From Algoriphagus sp. (GTDB lineage: Bacteria > Bacteroidota > Bacteroidia > Cytophagales > Cyclobacteriaceae), in assembly GCA_018336015.1 (NCBI GenBank), contig JAGXQZ010000028.1, forward strand, positions 1 through 57,992: 57,992 nucleotides of DNA, given 5' to 3'. Of the stretch, positions 35,949 to 42,655 are shown one piece after another. The notes beneath the pieces are model-generated. The model had not been told where the DNA came from. It did not search any database and saw only the letters and a list, made by a program, of their open reading frames with translations. Numbering within the stretch: position 1 is the first letter of the stretch; every line of letters starts with the position of its first letter. A program made the translations under genes and the position numbers.

Positions 35949-36223
35949 CCTGCCTCTGAAAACATGTAAATCCCCAGCACTTCTTTGTTTTCATCGATTT
36001 TTAGCCTTTTGTAAACTCGCTCAACCGGGAAAGAAAAAGTTATTGGAGTAATTCCAACAGGTTTATTTTTGTTTGCGACTAAAAATGAGACAACTACATC
36101 CCAAATTTTTTCATCTTTTTTAAATTCAACCTGTTCTAATCTGAAGTCAGGGTCTGAAAGATCAACTATTTCGGACAGCACACCTTTGGACGCCTCAAAT
36201 ACCTCTTTTAATGAAAGTTCCAT
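35945..36223 (-). CDS. 92-residue protein, candidate antitoxin partner of the PIN protein
   Basis: Not a family I recognise. It is acidic, with a predicted beta-rich middle (FRLEQVEFK, WDVVVSFLV, TPITFSFPVERVYKRLKI) and no helix-turn-helix, AbrB or ribbon-helix-helix motif, so it does not look like a classical VapB. Its last 4 bases overlap the PIN gene, and a perfect -7 box precedes it at a spacing that leaves a very short leader. By position it is the likely partner of the PIN protein. A free-standing gene of another function is possible. Confidence 0.6.
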   Translation of the reverse strand: MELSLKEVFEASKGVLSEIVDLSDPDFRLEQVEFKKDEKIWDVVVSFLVANKNKPVGITPITFSFPVERVYKRLKIDENKEVLGIYMFSEAG

Positions 36224-36236
36224 AATCGAATTTTTT

Positions 36237-36244
36237 CAAATTTA
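36237..36244 (-). promoter_or_regulatory. Promoter -7 element for the PIN unit
   Basis: TAAATTTG on the minus strand, perfect TAnnTTTG, 13 bases before the ATG at 36223, implying a nearly leaderless mRNA. The -33 region would lie inside the end of the neighbouring gene. Confidence 0.45.
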
Positions 36245-36253
36245 ACGAATAAC

Positions 36254-36826
36254 TCAATCCCTCGCCGGATTAATCATAATATGCGCCCGATGTGTGCCCG
36301 GATCCATAATCCAAGGTAAACCGGGACCAGCTGGTTTCAGTGGCAATCCGGTGCTTTCGGCCGTGGCCCATGGGATATAGACGACCGAGCGGGTGTAGGT
36401 GTTTTTGGCTTCACCGGTAGTCCAGTTGACATCGGCATGCTCGGCAGTCAAGGCATTGAGCAAGCTTCCCTGATCAGGGAGTTTGAGTTTCCCGGCTTTG
36501 GATTCCGCTTCCCGAATCTTGAAAATTTCATCCGCAGTTTTGCCTTCTTTGCGAAGCGCCCAACCTCGCTCCATAAAGGGCTGTGCGCTGCTATGGTAGC
36601 AGGAAACCGAAAGACCTTCTCGGCCGGGGTCATCACCTAAGCAAACGGTTTGATTGGTGCCTTTTCGAAGCAAGGCGCCGTCAAAGGCATACACCGTGGC
36701 ACCGGCCCGCTGATCTTCCGGAGCTGCCAGGACAGCCAGTTTGATTTGGATGTCTTTACTTGGTACAGTTTGGGACAATGCTGAAAAACCGATAAAAAGG
36801 AGCAGGAGGCTGAGAAATGTTTTCAT
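36254..36826 (-). CDS. Secreted protein of unknown function
   Basis: 190 residues with a signal peptide (MKTFLSLLLLFIGFSALSQ). The mature part has two cysteines, and segments such as DQRAGATVYAF, QTVCLGDDPGREG, SCYHSSAQPFMERGWALRKEGK and DPGTHRAHIMINPARD. I recognise no family or catalytic motif with confidence. The balanced base composition resembles the housekeeping genes and not the AT-rich block downstream. It is divergent from truA. Its stop lies 30 bases before the next gene on the same strand, whose promoter overlaps that gap. Confidence 0.65.
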   Translation of the reverse strand: MKTFLSLLLLFIGFSALSQTVPSKDIQIKLAVLAAPEDQRAGATVYAFDGALLRKGTNQTVCLGDDPGREGLSVSCYHSSAQPFMERGWALRKEGKTADEIFKIREAESKAGKLKLPDQGSLLNALTAEHADVNWTTGEAKNTYTRSVVYIPWATAESTGLPLKPAGPGLPWIMDPGTHRAHIMINPARD

Positions 36827-36832
36827 AGCGCG

Positions 36833-36840
36833 TATTTTTG
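36833..36840 (+). promoter_or_regulatory. truA promoter -7 element (fixes the start codon)
   Basis: TATTTTTG, perfect TAnnTTTG. Transcription would begin near 36847, after the TTG at 36838 that opens the longer frame, so the ATG at 36910 is favoured. The -33 is poor. Confidence 0.4.
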
Positions 36841-36909
36841 GGTTTGTTCCAAGTTACCCAAGATCAGAGGGAAATAAAATTCTCCGCCCAAATCATCTCC
36901 TTATCTCAA

Positions 36910-37686
36910 ATGCTTTCTCGTCCTTTCTCCTACCTCTTTTCTATTTCGTATTTCGGTGCCCGATTCAAGGGTTGGGCCAAGCAAAAAGGCCAACCCACGG
37001 TAGAGGGTAAATTGGAGCGAGTGTTCCGATACGTCCTTGGACATGAAGATTTTCGGTTGATCGGATCGAGTCGGACTGATTCAGGAGTGAGTTGTCGGCA
37101 GGGATTTGTTCAGATTTTCCTTCGGGAAGAGGTGGATTTTGAACCGATCTTGGTAGCTTTGAACCTGAACTTGAATGGAGAAATTCGACTCAATTCAGTT
37201 CAGCCAATTTCCAGAGACTTCAATCTGATCAACTCGGTCAAAGAGAAAACCTACCGTTACTTTTTTTCAGATTCCGAAAATTTCCATCCATTTGCTTCCC
37301 CTTTTTTGACATCGGTTTCCAAATTCAACTCGCTGGAACGAATGCAGGAAAACGCAGCCTTATTTGTAGGAAAGCAAGATTTCAAAGCCTTTTGCAAGAT
37401 ATCGGCCCATAAGTTGGATTTTACCAGAGAAATTTTGGAAGCGAAAGTCTTTGAGACGGCCGCATTTTCCATGGAATTTTCTCCTGAAAAGACGTACTGT
37501 TTTGAAGTAACCGGAACGGGTTTCCTTTATCATCAAGTCCGAAAAATGGTCCATGCGATTTGGTATTTCTCTCCCGAGGAAATCAAGTCTCGGTTGGAGA
37601 AACCACATGGGGAATGGGAGGCAATTCCTACCGCCGCTTCCAACGGCTTGGTACTTTGGCAAACGGTATTGGATTTAGAGCTCTAA
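36910..37686 (+). CDS. truA: tRNA pseudouridine synthase A
   Basis: 258 residues from the ATG at 36910. It isomerises U38-U40 in the tRNA anticodon stem. SYFGARFKGWAKQ is the N-terminal family strand, and GSSRTDSGVSCRQG holds the catalytic Asp in RTDSGV (usual form GRTDAGVHA). KEKTYRYFF supplies the active-site Tyr, and GTGFLYHQVRKMV is the C-terminal signature. The sequence deviates more than usual at the catalytic loop (DSGVSC for DAGVHA), but the Asp, Arg and Tyr are present. A longer frame from TTG 36838 is rejected because of the promoter box there. Confidence 0.88.
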   Translation: MLSRPFSYLFSISYFGARFKGWAKQKGQPTVEGKLERVFRYVLGHEDFRLIGSSRTDSGVSCRQGFVQIFLREEVDFEPILVALNLNLNGEIRLNSVQPISRDFNLINSVKEKTYRYFFSDSENFHPFASPFLTSVSKFNSLERMQENAALFVGKQDFKAFCKISAHKLDFTREILEAKVFETAAFSMEFSPEKTYCFEVTGTGFLYHQVRKMVHAIWYFSPEEIKSRLEKPHGEWEAIPTAASNGLVLWQTVLDLEL

Positions 37687-37733
37687 AGAATCAATTTAGA
37701 GAATTCAATTCCCCAAAATAATCCCCTGCATTT

Positions 37734-39287
37734 ATGCTTTCATGGATCAGTAAAAGCTTTCCGATTGCTTTTGGTTTTTTCTTCCTTCTTGTATTCCATA
37801 CAGCTGCCCAGCAAAAATCGGCTAAAAGAAATCCGAATATTGTATTGATCTACCTCGATGACCTGGGCTATGGAGATGTCAGCGCCTACCAGGCCGGAAC
37901 CCTTCAGACTCCCAAAATGGATGTATTGGCTAATGGAGGGATGAGGTTTACCAATGGCTACGCCTCCTCCGCTACCTGCACACCCAGTCGCTATGCACTT
38001 TTGACGGGAACCTATCCCTGGAGAAATCAAAATGCCAAAATCCTTCCCGGCACTGCACCCTTAATCATCGATACGGCACAGATGACCTTGCCAAAAATGC
38101 TAAAGAATAAGGGATACGAAACAGCCGTGATCGGAAAGTGGCACTTGGGCTTGGGGACAGGTATAGTGGATTGGAACCGGGAAATCTCCCCAAATCCCAA
38201 CCATGTGGGATTTGATCATTCCCATATCCTGGCAGCGACTCAGGATCGGGTACCAACAGTCTACATAGAAAATGGTAGAGTGGTGAATCTCGATCCCAAT
38301 GACCCGATTCAGGTGGATTACGAAAATAACTTCGATGGTGAACCTACCGGTTTGGAAAATCCAGAGTTGCTCACGATGAAATGGCACCATGGACACAATA
38401 ACAGTATTGTCAATGGAATTCCCCGAATCGGATTCATGAAAGGAGGCAAAAGTGCCCTTTGGAGCGATGTGGACATGGCCGATCATTTTCTCGAAAAAGG
38501 AAAAGCTTATATCGAAGAAAAATCCAAGTCAGGCAAGCCGTTTTTCCTGTTTTTCCCGATGCAGCAGCCACATGTACCACGTACGCCGCACCCGAGATTT
38601 GAAGGGAAATCAGGCATGGGTCCTAGGGGAGATGCATTGCTCGAAGCGGATTGGGTAATTGGGGAATTATACAACACCCTAGAAAAAGAAGGTCTTTTGG
38701 AAAATACACTCATCGTCCTTTCCAGCGACAATGGTCCTGTTTTGAATGATGGTTATTATGACGATGCGGTGGAAAAATTAGGAAATCATACCCCTGCCGG
38801 ACCACTTCGAGGTGGGAAGTATTCCCTGTTTGAGGCGGGTACCAAAGTGCCTTTTGTGACGTATTGGAAAGGAAAAATCCAGCCTGGCGTTTCGGATGCC
38901 CTGGTCACTCAGATGGATCTGTTAAATTCTTTGGCGGCGTTGGTAGGAAGTTCTGATACTGGACCGGATAGCGAGAATCTATTAGACACCTTTTTGGGAA
39001 AAAGTCAAAAGGGAAGAGAATCTTTCATTTTAGAGGCTACCAGTCGAACGGCCTTGCGATCTGGAGACTGGGCAATGATTCCGCCTTACAATGGGCCAGC
39101 AGTCCAAAATCAAGTCAATATTGAATTGGGTAATTCTTCGGATTATCAGTTGTACAATCTAAAAGATGATCCGGGGCAAAAAAATAACTTGGCTCAATCC
39201 AATCCTGAAAAGCTGAAAGAAATGAAGAAAAAGTATCAGGAGATTCGGGGAGATAACAGTAAAATCGAGCAAGTAGAGCTGAAGTAA
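37734..39287 (+). CDS. Secreted sulfatase (arylsulfatase type, S1 family)
   Basis: 517 residues. A signal peptide ends at HTAAQ (about 26). The formylglycine motif is the cysteine type, CTPSRYALLTG (Cys82, Arg86), so it needs an FGE or anSME maturase, not seen here. LIYLDDLGYGD supplies metal-binding aspartates (Asp42, Asp43), GKWHLG (about 138-143) the active-site Lys and His, and SSDNGP the second metal pair. It probably removes sulfate from a polysaccharide or small ester in the periplasm; substrate unknown. No carbohydrate-active neighbours, so it is not in a visible polysaccharide utilisation locus. Confidence 0.9.
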   Translation: MLSWISKSFPIAFGFFFLLVFHTAAQQKSAKRNPNIVLIYLDDLGYGDVSAYQAGTLQTPKMDVLANGGMRFTNGYASSATCTPSRYALLTGTYPWRNQNAKILPGTAPLIIDTAQMTLPKMLKNKGYETAVIGKWHLGLGTGIVDWNREISPNPNHVGFDHSHILAATQDRVPTVYIENGRVVNLDPNDPIQVDYENNFDGEPTGLENPELLTMKWHHGHNNSIVNGIPRIGFMKGGKSALWSDVDMADHFLEKGKAYIEEKSKSGKPFFLFFPMQQPHVPRTPHPRFEGKSGMGPRGDALLEADWVIGELYNTLEKEGLLENTLIVLSSDNGPVLNDGYYDDAVEKLGNHTPAGPLRGGKYSLFEAGTKVPFVTYWKGKIQPGVSDALVTQMDLLNSLAALVGSSDTGPDSENLLDTFLGKSQKGRESFILEATSRTALRSGDWAMIPPYNGPAVQNQVNIELGNSSDYQLYNLKDDPGQKNNLAQSNPEKLKEMKKKYQEIRGDNSKIEQVELK

Positions 39288-39293
39288 AAATAC

Positions 39294-39327
39294 AAAAGCC
39301 CGGGAGTTGAATTTCTCGGGCTTTTTT
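39294..39327 (+). terminator. Terminator downstream of the sulfatase gene
   Basis: AAAGCCCG pairs with CGGGCTTT (39295-39302 and 39317-39324) with a partly paired loop, followed by T. It lies 7 bases past the stop. Confidence 0.85.
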
Positions 39328-39492
39328 GGCAGCTGTAACTAGGTGTGGAGTTATTGAATAAATGATTGATTTTTTCAATTATTCTTGAAGTTCAAATTGA
39401 GGCAATTCCCCCTACTTTTCTTTGCTCCAAACATTCAAAAATAGCTATAGTAAAAATATAGCTTTCGGAAAAGCAGGTTAACCACACTAGTA

Positions 39493-39523
39493 AACCTTCG
39501 AGGTTTTCAAAACCTCAAAGGTT
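39493..39523. repeat. 31-base perfect-class palindrome between convergent genes
   Basis: AACCTT-C-GAGGTTTT-C-AAAACCTC-A-AAGGTT: 14 of 15 arm positions pair around a single central base, with no unpaired loop to speak of. It lies between the sulfatase terminator and the convergent GNAT gene. I recall near-identical AAACCT...AGGTTT palindromes dispersed in Bacteroidota genomes. A partial further copy (ATCAAAGGTTCAA) follows at 39533. Confidence 0.75.
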
Positions 39524-39533
39524 GAGAAAGACA

Positions 39534-40031
39534 TCAAAGGTTCAATTCCATCACCACATCATCCATCACGTAGCCGTTTCCGATATCGATGACTTCTTTG
39601 TAAATCTCCTGAAAACCCATTCTCAGGTAAAAATCTATGGCCCTTTGGTTGTACTTGTTGACGTTGAGCAGAAGACTTTTTTGTCCATTTTTTCTTGCCC
39701 GGTCGGCTACTTCGAGGATTAAGGCCTTTCCGGCTCCTTTTCCCTGAGCTTCGGGCAAGAGGTAGATTTTATGCAGCTTGGCTTTTTGTCCTTCTGCATA
39801 ATTCAGCTCAAAACCCGCAAATCCGAGCTCTTTTTTATCTTCTTCAGCCAGCAAAAAGGTCTGCCCCTTTTCCAGTTGAGATTCCAGCATTTTGAGATCA
39901 TACATCCAGTTGAGCATGTAGTCGATCTGCTCTGGGCTTAGAATATTGGCAAACGTGGATGGCCAAGTTCGGTGAGCGATGGATTGAACTTTGTTAAGTT
40001 CTTCTTTAGCGAGCTGTCTGATTTTAAGCAT
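39534..40031 (-). CDS. GNAT family N-acetyltransferase
   Basis: 165 residues of the GNAT fold. The acetyl-CoA loop reads LLPEAQGKGAGKALI (about 92-106, Q/RxxGxG/A motif), preceded by the strand KAKLHKIYLLP and followed by LLLNVNKYNQRAIDFYLRMGFQ (motif B). The acceptor substrate is unknown; the length and the NxxAIDFYxxxGF ending resemble small-molecule or RimI-like enzymes. Its stop is next to the palindrome at 39493. The 156-base spacer to the E1 gene is repeat-like. Confidence 0.87.
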   Translation of the reverse strand: MLKIRQLAKEELNKVQSIAHRTWPSTFANILSPEQIDYMLNWMYDLKMLESQLEKGQTFLLAEEDKKELGFAGFELNYAEGQKAKLHKIYLLPEAQGKGAGKALILEVADRARKNGQKSLLLNVNKYNQRAIDFYLRMGFQEIYKEVIDIGNGYVMDDVVMELNL

Positions 40032-40059
40032 TTATGAATTTTTGAATTACGACAGACAA

Positions 40060-40160
40060 AATGACCAATTTTTAATGTCCAATTTTCAATCACCAATTCT
40101 CAATTTTCAAGGTAATTCATTGTTAATTGTTCATTGAGTTTGATCATTGAAAATTGAATA
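40060..40160. repeat. Word-like palindromic spacer (CAATTTTCAAT type)
   Basis: The upstream half repeats CCAATTTTTAATGTCC, CAATTTTCAAT, CCAATTCT and CAATTTTCAA. The downstream half carries the inverse words TTCATTGTTAATTG, TTCATTGA and TTGAAAATTGA. TCAATTTTCAA (40100-40110) and TTGAAAATTGA (40147-40157) are perfect 11-base inverses. It sits between the E1 dehydrogenase and GNAT genes. Confidence 0.65.
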
Positions 40161-40187
40161 ACTCCCTGCTTCCTAACCTCCCAACTC

Positions 40188-42191
40188 TCAAAACTCCACC
40201 AACTCCTTCAACTTCCCCTTAAACCGCTCTGTCGGCAAAAACTGTTTTTCCAAATTCGGAGCAAAAGGTACAGGAGTATCCAAACTACCTTCTCGCATGA
40301 TCGGAGCGTCGAGGTCTTTGAAGCAATGCTCGGAAATCCATGCACAGATCTCCGCGCCGATGCCTCCCGTCAAGGTGTCTTCGTGGAGGAAAATCACCTT
40401 TCCGGTCTTTTTCACCGTCGCAGCTACCGCTTCCTGATCCCAAGGCAGGAGGGTTCTCAAGTCCAAAATGTCTGCTGAAATCCCGAGTTCCTCGACTGCT
40501 TTAATCGCCCAATGTACGCCCATGCCATAGGTGATAATTGAGACTTGGGTGCCCACTTGGGCCAAAGCAGCTTTTCCCACTTCCACGGTGTAGTAGCTCT
40601 CCGGCACAGGTCCGGAAATGGAGCGATAGAGCAATTTGTGTTCGAAATAGAGGTAAGGGTTGGGGTCCTCCAAAGCCGCATTGAGTAGGCCTTTCGCATC
40701 ATGAGGATTGGAAGGATAGACGATTTTTAGGCCCGGAGTATGGAAAAACCAGGCTTCGTTGGACTGGGAGTGAAAAGGGCCTGCGGCCGTACCGGCACCG
40801 GTTGGCATGCGGATGACGACATCGGCTTGCTGTCCCCAGCGGTAATGAATTTTAGCGAGGTTGTTCACGATTTGGTTGAAACCCACGCTCACAAAGTCTG
40901 CAAACTGCATCTCGACCATGGCTTTGTAGCCTTTGATCGAGAGGCCAAGGCCTGCGCCGATGATGGCGCTTTCGCAAAGTGGGGTATTGCGCACTCGATC
41001 GCCTCCGAATTGGGCTTTGAAGCCATCGGTAATTTTGAAAACTCCTCCATATTCTCCGATGTCCTGACCCATGAGGATCAGGTTAGGATATTTTTCCATG
41101 GATTGACGGAGCCCATCGCTGATGGCATCGATGAAGCGCTTTTCGGTACTTGGGCCCTCCGGAGCGATGACTATTTGGGTAAATGGTGCATAGACATCTG
41201 CCAGTTCTTCCTCCAAGTTTGGCGTGATGGCTTCCTCGGCAAAGGCGATCTCCAAGGCATCGTTGATCGCTTTTTTGACCTTTGTATTCAATTTCTCTTT
41301 GGTCGCCGCATCGAGAACCCCAATGGATTCCAAATAGGCTTCGTAATTGTCGACCGGATCGAGTTGGGCCCATTCTTCCATCAGGTGCTTGGGAACGTAC
41401 TTGGTGCCGGAGGCTTCCTCGTGGCCGCGCATGCGGAAGGTGATGGCTTCGACCAATACAGGTCTTGGATTTTCGCGGATATCTTCCGCTAGTCTTAGAA
41501 TGGTGTCATAGACATCCAGGACGTTATTTCCCTGCACACGAACTGCTTCCATTCCATAGCCGGGTCCTTTTTCGGTGAAGTATTTGAAAGCAAACTGCTC
41601 CTCGCTAGGGGTGGAAAGTCCATACCCATTGTGCTCGACGACAAAAATCACCGGCAATTTCCAAACTGCCGCCACATTCAATCCTTCGTGAAAGTCACCT
41701 TCTGAACTTGCCCCGTCTCCGGAGAAGACCAGCGTTACTTTCTTTTCCTCGGTAAGTTTATGTGCCAAACCGATCCCATCTGCGATGGCTAGCTGAGGAC
41801 CGAGGTGGGAGATCATTCCCACGATGTGGTGCTCGATGCTTCCAAAGTGAAAAGAGCGATCGCGTCCTTTGGTGAAGCCTGATTTTTTCCCCTGAAACTG
41901 TGCAAACAACCGCTCCAAGGGCATGTCCCGACCCGTGAAAATCCCTAAGTTTCGGTGCATGGGAAGGATAAATTCGTCAGCTGCCAAGGCATTCACCGCG
42001 CCAATCGAGATGGCTTCCTGTCCCCATCCACTAAACCACTTGCTGATTCGGCCCTGACGGAGGAGGATGAGCATTTTCTCCTCGATCCGACGGGGCATAA
42101 TCAAGGATTCGTAGAGTTTGAGGAGGGTTTGGTCGGAGTAATTTTTTCTGTCAAAAGTCAGTATTTGGGCATTTGGGGCAGTGAATTCCAT
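40188..42191 (-). CDS. 2-oxoacid dehydrogenase E1, fused alpha and beta subunits
   Basis: 667 residues. The alpha part (about 1-330) has the ThDP motif FSGDGASSEGDFHEGLN...HNGYGLST. The beta part (about 345-667) has MGQDIGEYGGVFK, TPLCESAIIGAGLGL, GAGTAAGPFHSQ and the C-terminal DILDLRTLLPWD. The enzyme decarboxylates a 2-oxo acid and passes the acyl group to an E2 lipoamide. The sequence type fits the branched-chain 2-oxoacid dehydrogenase group (substrates from Val, Leu, Ile), which supplies primers for the iso-fatty acids typical of these bacteria, but pyruvate or another 2-oxo acid cannot be excluded. E2 and E3 are not in the window. A well-spaced promoter lies upstream. Confidence 0.9.
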   Translation of the reverse strand: MEFTAPNAQILTFDRKNYSDQTLLKLYESLIMPRRIEEKMLILLRQGRISKWFSGWGQEAISIGAVNALAADEFILPMHRNLGIFTGRDMPLERLFAQFQGKKSGFTKGRDRSFHFGSIEHHIVGMISHLGPQLAIADGIGLAHKLTEEKKVTLVFSGDGASSEGDFHEGLNVAAVWKLPVIFVVEHNGYGLSTPSEEQFAFKYFTEKGPGYGMEAVRVQGNNVLDVYDTILRLAEDIRENPRPVLVEAITFRMRGHEEASGTKYVPKHLMEEWAQLDPVDNYEAYLESIGVLDAATKEKLNTKVKKAINDALEIAFAEEAITPNLEEELADVYAPFTQIVIAPEGPSTEKRFIDAISDGLRQSMEKYPNLILMGQDIGEYGGVFKITDGFKAQFGGDRVRNTPLCESAIIGAGLGLSIKGYKAMVEMQFADFVSVGFNQIVNNLAKIHYRWGQQADVVIRMPTGAGTAAGPFHSQSNEAWFFHTPGLKIVYPSNPHDAKGLLNAALEDPNPYLYFEHKLLYRSISGPVPESYYTVEVGKAALAQVGTQVSIITYGMGVHWAIKAVEELGISADILDLRTLLPWDQEAVAATVKKTGKVIFLHEDTLTGGIGAEICAWISEHCFKDLDAPIMREGSLDTPVPFAPNLEKQFLPTERFKGKLKELVEF

Positions 42192-42209
42192 ACGATTCGA
42201 TTTGGGAAT

Positions 42210-42240
42210 CTAAGGTACAGGAAGCACCGAAATCGGCAAA
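42210..42240 (-). promoter_or_regulatory. Promoter of the fused E1 dehydrogenase gene
   Basis: On the minus strand: -33 TTTG (42240-42237), a 19-base spacer, and TACCTTAG (42217-42210), one mismatch to TAnnTTTG. The -7 ends 18 bases before the ATG. Confidence 0.5.
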
Positions 42241-42278
42241 GGGTTTTTGGGATTGTAGATTTTTAGGTTAGAGGTTCC

Positions 42279-42349
42279 CGCAGAAGAACGCAGAAAAAGA
42301 CGCAGATGTACGCTGATTTAAATTTTGGGACTTCGGTAGTTTAAATCAG
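42279..42349. repeat. CGCAGA-type tandem words with inverted repeat
   Basis: Four 10-12 base units starting CGCAGA or CGCTGA follow each other (42279, 42289, 42301, 42311). CTGATTTAAA (42313-42322) then pairs perfectly with TTTAAATCAG (42340-42349). Not coding. I recall similar CGCAGATTTACGCTGAT strings in other Cytophagales intergenic regions. Confidence 0.6.
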
Positions 42350-42380
42350 ACGTCCGAACTCTAAAAATCCGAAATCGAAA

Positions 42381-42433
42381 CTCCCTTGCATAGTGCCCCG
42401 ACTTTCGTCGAGGCAAAAAGTAAATGCAAGGAG
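42381..42433. repeat. Nested stem-loop element (possible small structured RNA)
   Basis: Outer stem CCTTGCAT / ATGCAAGG (42384-42391, 42424-42431). Inner stem TGCC-C-CGAC / GTCG-A-GGCA (42394-42402, 42407-42415) with a TTTC loop (42403-42406). It lies in the 437-base gap between divergent E1 and rimO genes. There is no promoter or terminator of its own, so it may be a dispersed repeat and not an RNA gene. Confidence 0.5.
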
Positions 42434-42552
42434 TTAAAAAGTATTTGCTGTACGATTCAAAATTAGACAAAGCTTTTCCCCGAGTACGACATCCTGCGTT
42501 AAGCTTGTTTTATCAAAGTGTTAAGCGGGGAGGTGGTAAAGTTGCAAAGTGT

Positions 42553-42608
42553 AAAAGTTGTAAGGTTAGGTGATTCCACATTACAACTTTTAAACCTTAC
42601 AACCTTTT
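42553..42608. repeat. TTACAAC-type palindromic spacer upstream of rimO
   Basis: GTTGTAAGGTT (42557-42567) is the exact inverse of AACCTTACAAC (42593-42603). Additional near-copies (AAAGTTG, TACAACTTTTAAACC, AACCTTTTCAACC) surround them. The rimO promoter -33 region falls in or next to it. A related half-element is at 46955-46997. Confidence 0.65.
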
Positions 42609-42623
42609 CAACCCTTTTTTAAT

Positions 42624-42631
42624 TACCTTTG
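42624..42631 (+). promoter_or_regulatory. rimO promoter -7 element (fixes the start codon)
   Basis: TACCTTTG, perfect TAnnTTTG. It overlaps the TTG at 42629 that opens the longer frame, so that codon cannot be in the mRNA; the GTG at 42656 becomes the best start. Confidence 0.55.
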
Positions 42632-42655
42632 CCCTCCCAAATCGAAGCGAATTCT

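Noticed and set aside
36910..37686. truA considered a pseudogene because the catalytic loop differs (DSGVSC)
   Set aside because: The catalytic Asp, the KTYRY Tyr and the C-terminal GTGFLYHQVRKMV motif are intact and the frame is open over the full family length.
40740..41492. 250-codon plus-strand frame inside the E1 dehydrogenase gene
   Set aside because: Antisense shadow of conserved E1 motifs.
42279..42320. CGCAGA units considered as a CRISPR array
   Set aside because: Units are 10-12 bases, degenerate and adjacent without unique spacers; no cas gene is present.
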